From the NCBI GenBank assembly GCA_959608885.1, contig CAUHSG010000002.1:1-64000 (forward strand): a DNA stretch of 64,000 nucleotides. The letters run 5' to 3'. Below, one piece after another: positions 38,368 to 46,121 of the stretch (positions are counted from its first letter, which is position 1; every line of letters starts with the position of its first letter). This stretch comes from an uncultured Coriobacteriia bacterium (GTDB lineage Bacteria > Actinomycetota > Coriobacteriia > Coriobacteriales > QAMH01). The notes below the pieces were generated by a model that did no database searches, was not told the origin of the DNA, and saw only the letters and a program-made list of their open reading frames with translations. The translations under genes were made by a program, and so were the position numbers.

Positions 38368-40752
38368 ATGGCTGGAACTTACAGCAAAGAGTGGCGAGTT
38401 ACACGCGAGGATGGCACTGTAGCTACCCGCAGCAACACCTGGTCTCCCCCGGGATCGCATCCCGTTGGATATGGCGTTAAGGTTATCACCGATGGCGGTC
38501 GTCTCATCCGCATCGAGGGTGACGACGACAACCCCATTACGCAGGGTCGCGTCAACGCCATGAACCTTGCTCTGCGCGAGTACACCTACAGCCCCGATCG
38601 CGTCATCTATCCCATGAAGCGCGCCTACGAGGATCGCGGTAAGATGAAGTGGGAGCGCACCACGTGGGACGAGGCTCTCGACACGATTTGCGAGAAGGTC
38701 CGCTACTATCAGACCACGTATGGTCCTGAGTCCATCGTCTGCTTTGGTGGCACCGGCCGTGAGGCTTGCATCTTCTACTATGCTCTGACGTTCTCCGTCC
38801 TGCAGTCGCCCAACTGCTGCTACACGCAGTCTGGCTGGTCCTGCTATGGCCCGCGCTGCTCGATCGCTGACTACGTCCTGGGTGCTGGCTACCCCGAGCT
38901 CGACTATGCAGGCCACCTGCCTGGTCGTTTCGAGGATCCCGCGTACAAGCTCTCCAAGTGGGTTGTCGTTTGGGGTAAGGAGCCGCTGCCCTCCAATGGT
39001 GACGGTTTCTTCGGTCACGTCCTCGTTGACATGATGAAGCTTGGCACGCATCTGATTTCCATTGACCCCCGCATCACTTGGCCGGGTTCGCGCAATGGCA
39101 ACATCAACGTCCAGCTCCGTCCGCAGACCGACACCTGCATGGCTCTTGGCATCATGAACCTCATGTTCCAGAACGACGAGTACGATCATGAGTTCGTGGA
39201 GCAGTGGATCTACGGCCTTGACGAGCTCAAGGCTCGCGCTGCCGAGTATCCCGTCGAGAAGGTCGCCGAGATCACCACGGTCGACGTCGCCACGATTGAG
39301 CGCGTCGCTCACATCCTCGGCACCGAGCGTCCCATCGGCTGGGCTTGGGGTCTGGCATTCGACCAGAACAAGAACGGCGTTCAGCTGTCCCAGGCGATGA
39401 TTCTTCTCGCTGCCATGACCGGTTCCATCGATACCCCGGGTGGTCTGACCCTCGGTCCCCCGTCCGCTCTCCTCGGCAAGTGGCGTATGGAGCAGCGCGG
39501 CGCTATGACCGACGAGGTCTGGTCGCTTCGTATCGGTGCTGCCGAGTGGCCTGGTCTGTCCACCGGTATGGCTACCACTCAGCCGGACGAGACCCTGAAC
39601 ACCATGGAGTCGCACAAGCCGTATCAGCTCCGCATGGCTTGGTTCAACAGCTCCAACTTCCTGGCGCCCACCTGCTCGGCTCAGCCGAAGCGTTGGCATG
39701 ACGCTCTGTGCGAGAGCATCGAGTTCTGCGTCATCCAGGACCTCTTCCTGACCCCGACCGCTATGGCCGTGGGCGATTACTTCCTGCCGATGTCCACCTG
39801 GGCTGAGCATGACGGTATCTGCCTCACGCACTATGGCCGCAACACCGTCTTCATGGGCCCGATGAACAAGGCTCTGCAGGTTGGCGAGTGCATGTCCGAC
39901 GTCGAGATCTGCCTCGTCTTCGGCCAGCGCCTCAACCCGACGTGGTGGCCGTGGTACAAGCCGGCCGGCGACACGCTCGACGTTTCCACGCTCGAGCACA
40001 GCGAGTACGCTCCCATGCTGCTCGGCAAGGATCGTGGCCTGCTCGACCGCGACGCTCTGGAGAAGGCAGTCGTCCAGTTCTACAGCGATCAGCTGGCAGA
40101 GCTCGGCATGACCTTCGATCAGTTCCGCGAGGAGGGCATCTATCAGCCGGGCGCCCATGGCTTCGAGTACGAGAAGTACGCCAAGGGCATGCTTCGCTTC
40201 GACGGCGAGCCGGGCTTCAACACCATCACCGGCCAGATCGAGGCCTACTCGATTCTGTACGAGTCCTGGGGCGAGGATCCGCTGCCGTACTACGAGGAGC
40301 CCAACTACTCGCAGTTCAGCAAGCCTGAGTTCGCTGGTCAGTATCCGCTGATCTCCACCTCTGGTTCGCGTCGCTACAGCTCCTTCCATTCGGAGCATCG
40401 TCAGGTTCCGTCCCTGCGCCAGATCGATCCGTGGCCGTGGGTCCAGATTAACCCCGAGACCGCTGCCGAGTATGGCATCACCAAGGGTGACTGGGTCGAG
40501 GTCTACAACATGTTCGGTTCTGCTCGCTTCAAGGCAGAGATCACCTTCTGCATGAAGCCCGGTATCATCAACTGCGCTCATGGCTGGTGGTTCCCCGAGC
40601 AGGACGGCGAGGAGCCCAACCTGTTCGGCGTTTGGAAGTCCAACTTCAACAGCCTCGTTCCGCACATGAACATCGGTAAGCTTGGCTTCGGTGCTCCCTA
40701 CAAGGGCGTTATGTGCAACATGAGGCGTGTCCGCGGCCTGAACCAGGATTAA
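38368..40752 (+). CDS. Molybdopterin oxidoreductase-family catalytic subunit lacking the N-terminal Fe-S cysteines
   Basis: A 794-residue DMSO-reductase-superfamily protein. Mo-bisPGD-binding features are present: IRIEGDDDNPITQGRVN near residue 45, WERTTWDEALD near 92, WVVVWGKEPLPSNGDG near 196, ISIDPRITW near 228, and the C-terminal dinucleotide-binding domain from about 655. In the place where the family normally has CxxCxxxC, and the last Cys in GRxCxKG, this protein has no cysteine (TRSNTWSPPGSHPVGYGV and QGRVNAMN). A cofactor-proximal segment SGWSCYGPRCS near 156 could supply the Mo ligand. There is no Tat signal, so it should be cytoplasmic. The closest known groups by gross features are pyrogallol transhydroxylase and catechol-dehydroxylase-like enzymes. 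The reaction is unknown. AAAGGAG precedes the ATG. Confidence 0.88.
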   Translation: MAGTYSKEWRVTREDGTVATRSNTWSPPGSHPVGYGVKVITDGGRLIRIEGDDDNPITQGRVNAMNLALREYTYSPDRVIYPMKRAYEDRGKMKWERTTWDEALDTICEKVRYYQTTYGPESIVCFGGTGREACIFYYALTFSVLQSPNCCYTQSGWSCYGPRCSIADYVLGAGYPELDYAGHLPGRFEDPAYKLSKWVVVWGKEPLPSNGDGFFGHVLVDMMKLGTHLISIDPRITWPGSRNGNINVQLRPQTDTCMALGIMNLMFQNDEYDHEFVEQWIYGLDELKARAAEYPVEKVAEITTVDVATIERVAHILGTERPIGWAWGLAFDQNKNGVQLSQAMILLAAMTGSIDTPGGLTLGPPSALLGKWRMEQRGAMTDEVWSLRIGAAEWPGLSTGMATTQPDETLNTMESHKPYQLRMAWFNSSNFLAPTCSAQPKRWHDALCESIEFCVIQDLFLTPTAMAVGDYFLPMSTWAEHDGICLTHYGRNTVFMGPMNKALQVGECMSDVEICLVFGQRLNPTWWPWYKPAGDTLDVSTLEHSEYAPMLLGKDRGLLDRDALEKAVVQFYSDQLAELGMTFDQFREEGIYQPGAHGFEYEKYAKGMLRFDGEPGFNTITGQIEAYSILYESWGEDPLPYYEEPNYSQFSKPEFAGQYPLISTSGSRRYSSFHSEHRQVPSLRQIDPWPWVQINPETAAEYGITKGDWVEVYNMFGSARFKAEITFCMKPGIINCAHGWWFPEQDGEEPNLFGVWKSNFNSLVPHMNIGKLGFGAPYKGVMCNMRRVRGLNQD

Positions 40753-40772
40753 TAAGAAAGGAAGTTACTTAA

Positions 40773-41132
40773 ATGGCAGATCAGAAGTACGCACTGCTGG
40801 TTGACTACACCTTCTTCTCTGGCAACCACGCCGCAGAAATCGCCTGCAAGGAAGAGCTCGGTCTTCCCCTTGATCAGTTTGCTATCAAGGAAGTCGAGGT
40901 CGGCCCCTTCAAGGTTGGCGAGGGTAACGACGGTGACGATTGGGAGTGGATCTACCTTCCCATTCCGACCTGCATCTTCTCCCAGCACTGGGGCACCGGC
41001 GGCGACAAGGCTGGCCAGCGTCCCCTGGCAGTCCAGGTCGAGGAGTCGCACTCCATGTATTACGGCACTCTCGATGAGATGATTGCCAAGATGAAGGAGT
41101 TTGACCGCCCGATGTGTCTGTTCCAGCTCTAA
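40773..41132 (+). CDS. Small subunit resembling a 4Fe-4S subunit that has lost its cluster cysteines
   Basis: A 119-residue protein 20 nt after the Mo enzyme, with AAAGGAAG upstream. Its frame matches the short Fe-S subunits paired with molybdopterin enzymes: YALLVDYTFFSGNHAAEIAC parallels the usual LLIDYxxCxGCxxCxxAC, then an IKEVEVGP segment, LPIPT, and SMYYGTLDEM near the end. Only one of the four cysteines of cluster 1 remains (Cys25), and almost all of the second set is gone. Only three cysteines are left in the protein. I infer a structural or allosteric subunit that cannot hold clusters. Confidence 0.72.
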   Translation: MADQKYALLVDYTFFSGNHAAEIACKEELGLPLDQFAIKEVEVGPFKVGEGNDGDDWEWIYLPIPTCIFSQHWGTGGDKAGQRPLAVQVEESHSMYYGTLDEMIAKMKEFDRPMCLFQL

Positions 41133-41154
41133 TCAGAGCCTGGATAAGCTAGAA

Positions 41155-41186
41155 TAGGCCTGGCCGGTTACGGCTGGCCAGGCCTA
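41155..41186 (+). other. Intercistronic hairpin
   Basis: A perfect 11-bp GC-rich stem (41155-41165 with 41176-41186) with a 10-nt loop lies 23 nt after the small-subunit stop and has no T-tract. It is better explained as an RNA-stability or processing hairpin between genes two and three than as a terminator. Confidence 0.6.
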
Positions 41187-41220
41187 GAGTTTGAATGCAG
41201 ACGATTAGGAGGAAACTCAT

Positions 41221-41496
41221 ATGACACCTGAAGAGTTTTTGGCTCTCGATGCCCCTGAGGCCGCTGAGATTCTCAACAAGCTTGTTGCCGACGGCAAGAG
41301 CAAGGATGAGGCAATGGCGGAAGAGGGCGTTTCCCAGGCTGACCTCATGAAGGCGCAGATCTTCTGGGTCAAGGACAAGTTCATCGCCCGTGCTTGGGGT
41401 GGCTACACCTCCACGAAGCGCACCGGCAATGAGGCTGGCGACAGCATCGAGGGTGTTGGCGGTAGCGATCCTTCCAAGGGCTACGCTGGCATCTAG
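41221..41496 (+). CDS. Conserved-looking small protein of the Mo-enzyme locus
   Basis: A 91-residue protein of no family I recognise. An acidic helical N-terminal half (about 1-45) precedes an aromatic stretch (AQIFWVKDKFIARAWGGYTS), and the tail is Gly/Ser-rich. It contains no cysteine. It has a perfect TAGGAGG site and lies before a strong terminator, so it is the last gene of the three-gene unit. A third subunit, assembly factor or substrate-channel protein is possible. None can be chosen from sequence. Confidence 0.6.
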   Translation: MTPEEFLALDAPEAAEILNKLVADGKSKDEAMAEEGVSQADLMKAQIFWVKDKFIARAWGGYTSTKRTGNEAGDSIEGVGGSDPSKGYAGI

Positions 41497-41516
41497 TGCT
41501 TAACCTTCAAACCTGT

Positions 41517-41548
41517 AAGGGCCCGATATGTAACAGTATCGGGCCCTT
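41517..41548 (+). terminator. Terminator of the Mo-enzyme operon
   Basis: A perfect 12-bp stem, AAGGGCCCGATA / TATCGGGCCCTT, with an 8-nt loop is followed by a short T/C run. It lies 20 nt after the third gene's stop. Confidence 0.85.
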
Positions 41549-41611
41549 TCAGTATTCTTGGGTACATGTCGGCTATACTATCGACACTGTGCCAATTCTA
41601 GGAGGACTTAC

Positions 41612-41947
41612 ATGTCAACTGAAGCAGAGATCATTGCAGAGATCGAGGAGCTCGGCCGTCTGACCGAGGAGCAGGAGGATATCCTGTACAACATCGCCTT
41701 ACGCCAGGAGGAACTTGGCCGCCAGCCAACTATTTTGCTGCGCGAGAAGGTGGATGGTTCTCCTATCTATCAGCCCATGATCGATCGTGAGGTTCTCACG
41801 TATCAGCTATACAACCATGGCGGCGCTGGCTCGCATGAGGTCGTGAATCTTATCGTCACGCTCAAGGGCATGCGCTACGTCATTCTCCATTCCGATGAGC
41901 TTTCCCTGCGCAGGAAGGTCGATCCGGCGGGCAATTATCGCGACTAA
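41612..41947 (+). CDS. Hypothetical protein upstream of trigger factor
   Basis: A 111-residue protein that I do not recognise. The first 40 residues are acidic and helical (EIIAEIEELGRLTEEQEDIL). The rest looks like mixed alpha/beta with an MRYVILHSDEL strand-turn. An excellent GGAGG site precedes the ATG, and a TATACT box lies at about 41575. It ends 34 nt before the trigger-factor gene. Confidence 0.65.
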   Translation: MSTEAEIIAEIEELGRLTEEQEDILYNIALRQEELGRQPTILLREKVDGSPIYQPMIDREVLTYQLYNHGGAGSHEVVNLIVTLKGMRYVILHSDELSLRRKVDPAGNYRD

Positions 41948-41981
41948 CTCGCGCTGTTCCATATACGTTTGGGGAGACAAG

Positions 41982-43283
41982 TTGGAAATCACAGATATTA
42001 CGCGCGAGTCCGATGATGCCGTGCAGGAGATGGTCGTGACCATGACCGCAAGCGCGGAAGAGGTCAATGCCTACATCGAAGAGCAGTTCAAGGAGCTCGC
42101 GAAAAACGAAATCCCGGGCTTTCGCAAGGGAAAGGCCCCGCGTGAGGTCATCGAGCGCGAGGCGGGTGGCCACGACATGGTGTTCGCGCGCATTGCCGAG
42201 GCCATCGTGAATGGCGAGGCTCCGGCGCTGCTTGATGATGCCGACGTGCTGTTCATCGGCGACCCGCAGTTCAACCTCGAGAAGATTCCCGCAAAGGACC
42301 AGCCGTTCACCTTCACGGTGTCCGGTCCCGTTCCCCCCGAGGGAACGCTTTCGAGCTATGACGAGGTTTCTATCGAGATGCCGCCCAATGAGGCGACCGA
42401 TGAGGAAGTCGAAGCTCAGATCGATGAGTTGCTCAGTGTCTACTACAACTATGACATTATCGATAATCCGGATTACGAAATCGAAGATGGCGACTTCGTC
42501 ACTGTCAGAATGACCATCATGAACGATGGAGCCGTCATTCAAGGTCTCAACGATGTCGAGCGTATGCTCAGTATCGGCGGGGGATCAATGCCCGAGAGCT
42601 TCGACGAGCACATCATCGGTACCAAGAAGGGCTATACGCTCGATTTCGATTTTGACGCGCAGAGCCAGGAGGAGCGTCCGGAGCTGGGCGATGGCAAATT
42701 GCATGCCAATGTCGAGATCAAGGAGGTTCGCAAGCGCGTCTTGCCCGAGCTCAACGATGAGTTCTTCGCAAAAATTGGCGCGGCAAGTCTCGACGATCTG
42801 CGTGAGCAGATGAAGATGACCATCAACATCCAGAAGGATCGTGAGCTGCCCAAGTTGCTCGAGCAGAAGGTCGTCGATGCGCTCATCGAGCGATTCGAGG
42901 GCGAGGTTCCCGAGTACTACGTTGACTTCATGCGGGACAACGTGAGCCGTGAGCTCATGCAGCGTCTCCAGAAGGAGGGCACCGGCCTGCAGGACTGGAT
43001 GCTCAAGAACAACGTCGAGGCCGAGAAGATGCAAGACGAGGTCAACCAGGAGTCCATCGACCGTGCCAAGCGTGACATGGCACTCGAGGCCCTTTTCAAG
43101 GAGAAGGGCTGGGAGGTCACCGACGAGGACATCAAGCGCGAGCTTTCCGGAGTCGATGATGCGGAGGCTCAGATTGCCGAGCTCAAGGAAGCGCATCGCA
43201 TGGCGGATCTGCGCAAGATGTGCCGTCAGTCCATGGCGGCTCGCTGGCTTGCGAAGACGGCCGATATCACGGTTGTCGAGTAG
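41982..43283 (+). CDS. tig: Trigger factor
   Basis: A 433-residue ribosome-bound chaperone and peptidyl-prolyl isomerase. The ribosome-docking signature is GFRKGKAPREV near residue 45. The FKBP-like domain covers about 160-245. The C-terminal helical chaperone cradle covers about 110-150 and 250-433. The start is the TTG at 41982 behind GGGGAG, giving MEITDITRESDD. Upstream in-frame starts lie inside the preceding gene. A bidirectional terminator separates it from the convergent gene at 43364. Confidence 0.93.
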   Translation: MEITDITRESDDAVQEMVVTMTASAEEVNAYIEEQFKELAKNEIPGFRKGKAPREVIEREAGGHDMVFARIAEAIVNGEAPALLDDADVLFIGDPQFNLEKIPAKDQPFTFTVSGPVPPEGTLSSYDEVSIEMPPNEATDEEVEAQIDELLSVYYNYDIIDNPDYEIEDGDFVTVRMTIMNDGAVIQGLNDVERMLSIGGGSMPESFDEHIIGTKKGYTLDFDFDAQSQEERPELGDGKLHANVEIKEVRKRVLPELNDEFFAKIGAASLDDLREQMKMTINIQKDRELPKLLEQKVVDALIERFEGEVPEYYVDFMRDNVSRELMQRLQKEGTGLQDWMLKNNVEAEKMQDEVNQESIDRAKRDMALEALFKEKGWEVTDEDIKRELSGVDDAEAQIAELKEAHRMADLRKMCRQSMAARWLAKTADITVVE

Positions 43284-43311
43284 TTTTTCGCTTCATTAGC
43301 ACGCTAACGAA

Positions 43312-43335
43312 GGAGGCCCGCATAAGCGGGCCTCC
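43312..43335. terminator. Bidirectional terminator
   Basis: A perfect 10-bp stem, GGAGGCCCGC / GCGGGCCTCC, with loop ATAA lies between convergent genes, 28 nt after the trigger-factor stop. Confidence 0.85.
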
Positions 43336-43363
43336 TCTCATGTCTAGTTGAAGTCGTGAGTGC

Positions 43364-44140
43364 TTACAGCGAGATGAAGCTATCGGGGAACTGCTTGTTG
43401 GCATCGAGCACGTCCTTGCTCGTGTCGCCGTAGCGCATCCACTCCTTGTCATCCGGCGTGCGCTTGATCATGGCGTTTTCCATGACGTCACGCAGGGCCT
43501 TTGCCTTGAGCGCGTATTCTTCCATCTGGGGCATTCTACCCTCGAGCTCGATCTGGCGGCGCTTGTACGCCTTGTCCTGGACCGAATCGCCCGGGATAAT
43601 CTCGTAGAAGTCCTCGGCTTCGAGGGTGTAGTTCGCGTGATCTGCCCAGGCGGCGAGCGCCGAGTCCTCCTTGAGGCTCTCGATGGTGTTCTCCCGCACC
43701 TCGGCATCGAGCTGCTCTTCGGAGATGCCGCGCTGCTCACAGTAATCCTTCTTCTGCAAGCCGTTCATGCGGAGCATTTCCTCCAGTCGATAGGCGGATG
43801 CGTACAGGGCCTCTTCGACCAGGTCTTCGGGAAGGTCCTCGACGAGACGCGTGGCGAGCTCGCGGCAGATGACATTTTGATCGGCAAGCTGCTGGACCTC
43901 GACGTTGTCCTTGTACATGTTGTAACGGATGAAGATGAGGAGCTCCTCGACGGTGTTGAGGTCCTCGACGTGCTTCGCAATCCACTGGTCGTTGAGCTTG
44001 GGTGTTTCGCCTTCCTTGCAGACGTTGAGCTCGAGCCAGCGAAGGGCGGTCTTGCGGACGGCCTCCTCGGGAATCCTGACCTCCTCGGCAACGACATAGA
44101 CGGGGTCGTACGAAGTCAGGGTGTAACGCTGATTTGCCAT
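43364..44140 (-). CDS. Trigger-factor C-terminal-domain-like protein
   Basis: A 258-residue, almost wholly helical acidic protein. Residues about 95-165 follow the trigger-factor C-terminal pattern: LPEDLVEEALYASAYRLEEM, then GLQKKDYCEQRGISEEQLD, then a basic/acidic helix and YTLEAEDFYEIIP. The ribosome-docking motif and FKBP domain are absent. It is convergent with tig itself. AGAGGA lies 6 nt before the ATG. A free chaperone or a degraded paralogue are both possible. The similarity is by eye and moderate. Confidence 0.6.
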   Translation of the reverse strand: MANQRYTLTSYDPVYVVAEEVRIPEEAVRKTALRWLELNVCKEGETPKLNDQWIAKHVEDLNTVEELLIFIRYNMYKDNVEVQQLADQNVICRELATRLVEDLPEDLVEEALYASAYRLEEMLRMNGLQKKDYCEQRGISEEQLDAEVRENTIESLKEDSALAAWADHANYTLEAEDFYEIIPGDSVQDKAYKRRQIELEGRMPQMEEYALKAKALRDVMENAMIKRTPDDKEWMRYGDTSKDVLDANKQFPDSFISL

Positions 44141-44218
44141 GATGGATCCTCTGTGATGTCGATATGTATAACAGCCCATGATTATACTGTATTGGTAACG
44201 ATGAAAGTAGGAACACGG

Positions 44219-44656
44219 ATGGGAATAACGGTCATAGCCGTAGGCAAGCTCAAGGAGCGCTTCTGGAAGGATGCGGTCACGGAATACGTGAAGCGCCTTG
44301 GCGGCTATACGAAGTTGCGTATCGTCGAGATTCCCGACAAGGGCATCGATTTCGAGAGTGACGAGATCGTCCGGACGGCAGGAGATGCACATCTCATCCT
44401 ACTTGCGATTGAGGGTACGCAACGCACGAGCGTGGGAATATCACGACGTCTCGAGGAACTGATGACGCGCGGAACGAGCGATATCGCGTTTTGCATCGGT
44501 GGTTCTGACGGCGTGAATGAAGCGGTCTACGAGCGCGCTGACGAAACGCTCTCGTTCGGCCAGATCACGCTGCCGCACAACCTCGCCCGCGTGGTGCTGC
44601 TCGAGCAGGTCTATCGCGCCTTCAAGATCATGCGCGGCGAGCCGTACCATAAGTGA
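44219..44656 (+). CDS. rlmH: 23S rRNA (pseudouridine1915-N3)-methyltransferase
   Basis: A 145-residue SPOUT methyltransferase modifying pseudouridine 1915 in helix 69 of 23S rRNA. Signatures: VIAVGKLKERFWKDA at the N-terminus, LLAIEGTQRTS near 61, FCIGGSDGVNEAV near 90-102 (SAM knot) and LPHNLARVVLLEQVYRAF near 118-135. The length is normal. The ATG at 44219 has TAGGA 6 nt upstream. An ATG at 44201 would add six residues. Confidence 0.96.
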   Translation: MGITVIAVGKLKERFWKDAVTEYVKRLGGYTKLRIVEIPDKGIDFESDEIVRTAGDAHLILLAIEGTQRTSVGISRRLEELMTRGTSDIAFCIGGSDGVNEAVYERADETLSFGQITLPHNLARVVLLEQVYRAFKIMRGEPYHK

Positions 44657-44745
44657 CGATGGGGCATACCGCTCTGAACAGCTTTGCCTCATCCTCGATC
44701 TTTGTAGCTATCACGCTGCCATTCATGGCACTTGTCGAATGTTAC

Positions 44746-44900
44746 GCCAGATAATGTGTGCCGATGGCTCTCTCAATGACCGCCACGCCGCAATTCGTGG
44801 CGTTTTCGCCAAATGGCGTGTCTCTGTGGCAGCATCATCGACCACCATGGCACAGCTTGTGGCATTCATCAGGGCGCTTGCCAAGTAATGCGTGCCGGTG
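44746..44900. repeat. Direct 21-bp repeat pair flanking a hairpin
   Basis: GCCA-TAATG-GTGCCG-TG-type 21-mers occur at 44746-44766 and 44880-44900 with four mismatches, 134 bp apart. Between them CGCCACG (44781-44787) pairs with CGTGGCG (44796-44802), followed by TTTT, a possible terminator for rlmH. The rest of 44657-45012 holds no supported gene. Confidence 0.45.
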
Positions 44901-44961
44901 ACCATACAAATAACTTAATGTAAGCGGGTTTAGATTTGAGGATATCAAGTCCATGAAAGAC

Positions 44962-44999
44962 GCGAGCCCTGCCGAACTTTTCAATTCGAGCAGGGTTCG
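44962..44999 (-). terminator. Hairpin downstream of tRNA-Ala
   Basis: A 10-bp stem with one G-T pair (44962-44971 with 44990-44999) lies 14 nt beyond the tRNA 3' end on the minus strand. Only a short T-rich run follows, so it may be a weak terminator or processing hairpin. Confidence 0.5.
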
Positions 45000-45012
45000 C
45001 AAACTTTGCTAG

Positions 45013-45088
45013 TGGTGGAGATGAAGGGATTCGAACCCTCGGCCCCCACGTTGCGAACGTGATGCTCTCCCAGCTGAGCTACATCCCC
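45013..45088 (-). tRNA. tRNA-Ala (anticodon CGC)
   Basis: A 76-nt cloverleaf on the minus strand. The 7-bp acceptor stem is GGGGATG / CATCTCC with one G-T pair, the D arm is GCTCAGCTGGGAGAGC, the anticodon loop is TTCGCAA in a TCACG/CGTGG stem, and the T arm contains GGTTCGAATCC. The discriminator A and CCA are encoded. Anticodon CGC reads GCG. Confidence 0.95.
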
Positions 45089-45122
45089 ACTAGATACGGC
45101 GCACAACGGCGCGCGGGTAAGG

Positions 45123-45128
45123 ATTATA
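45123..45128 (-). promoter_or_regulatory. tRNA-Ala promoter -10 box
   Basis: TATAAT on the minus strand, 35 nt before the mature tRNA 5' end. A 7-bp inverted repeat, TTCCCGC-GA-GCGGGAA (45135-45150), lies between this box and the divergent deacetylase gene. Confidence 0.6.
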
Positions 45129-45185
45129 GCGTATTTCCCGCGAGCGGGAAGGGGTATTGCCGCGGCTTTATGCGATAATACCCCC

Positions 45186-46121
45186 ATGCAAACGCGTAGT
45201 AACATATTCCGCATACTCATCATCGTCTGTGTCGTCCTCTTCATCGGCGCCATTGCCCAGCAGTTTTACATTTCGCATGTCGAGACGAGCTATGCAAAGT
45301 CAGGCGACGAGCTCGAACAGGTCCAGGCCGATGTTGCCGCCGCTACCGAGCAAAACGACACGCTACAGCAGCAGGTGAAAGACACGTATATCGCCTGGCG
45401 TAATGCCCAAGGCCGGCTCTCGCTCTTTGGCGACAAATCCGGAAAGGTTGCCTACCTCACCTTTGATGACGGTCCGTGCGATGCTCTCACGCCCAAGAAT
45501 CTCGAGATTCTCAAGCAGAAGGGTGCCGTCGCCACGTGGTTTTGCCTGGCAAACGATGAGCTGTACACCTACCTCAACCTTGACTTGTGCAAGGATATCG
45601 AAGCACAGGGGTCGGTCGTCGGCATACACGACTGGGATCAGGACGACTCGTATAGCTACTACAAGGGTAGCGTCGACAATTACTTCACGAGCGATTTCGA
45701 CAAGGCCAAGGCCAAGCTCGAGGCGGCCGTTGGGCACGAGATCAAGATCACGCGCTTTGCAGGCGGCAGCCTCACCATCGGCTACTACAACCCCGAGATT
45801 GGCAAGGCGCTTCCCCGTGCCATGCTCGAGCGCGGCTACCAGTACTTCGATTGGAACGTTCTCGCCGGTGATAGTGAGCCCTCGCAGTTCGTGAACGGCT
45901 CGACTCCCAAGGACAAGATCGTGAGTAACGTCTTGAGCGAGGCGGAGTTCTTCGCGAAGACGGATTCTCCCATTTGCGTGCTCATGCACGACAACCCGGG
46001 GAAGAACACGACGACCGAGGCCCTTCCCGAGATTATCGACGGTCTGCGCGCACTCGGATACGAGTTCAGGACGCTCGATTACGACGCCCCTGGCTTCTAC
46101 CAGGTGGTGATTACCGAATGA
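45186..46121 (+). CDS. Membrane-anchored polysaccharide deacetylase (CE4), altered metal site
   Basis: A 311-residue protein with an N-terminal membrane helix (about 7-28), a coiled-coil stalk (about 40-75), and a NodB-type deacetylase domain. Motif 1 is LTFDDGP near residue 93. Motif 2, normally HxxxH, reads HDWDQ near 150, so the second metal-ligand His is Gln. Motif 3 is RFAGGS, followed by DWNVLAGD and VLMHDN. Related enzymes deacetylate peptidoglycan or surface polysaccharide outside the cell. A GATAAT box ends 6 nt before the ATG with no ribosome site. Confidence 0.85.
   Translation: MQTRSNIFRILIIVCVVLFIGAIAQQFYISHVETSYAKSGDELEQVQADVAAATEQNDTLQQQVKDTYIAWRNAQGRLSLFGDKSGKVAYLTFDDGPCDALTPKNLEILKQKGAVATWFCLANDELYTYLNLDLCKDIEAQGSVVGIHDWDQDDSYSYYKGSVDNYFTSDFDKAKAKLEAAVGHEIKITRFAGGSLTIGYYNPEIGKALPRAMLERGYQYFDWNVLAGDSEPSQFVNGSTPKDKIVSNVLSEAEFFAKTDSPICVLMHDNPGKNTTTEALPEIIDGLRALGYEFRTLDYDAPGFYQVVITE

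Noticed and set aside
38326..40665. 779-codon open frame on the minus strand opposite the Mo enzyme
   Set aside because: Its length is striking, but the + strand frame has the Mo-enzyme motifs and a ribosome site. The antisense product shows no motif or start signal.
44657..44752. 31-residue hydrophobic frame after rlmH (ATG at 44661)
   Set aside because: There is no convincing ribosome site and no independent support. The region looks like terminator/repeat DNA.
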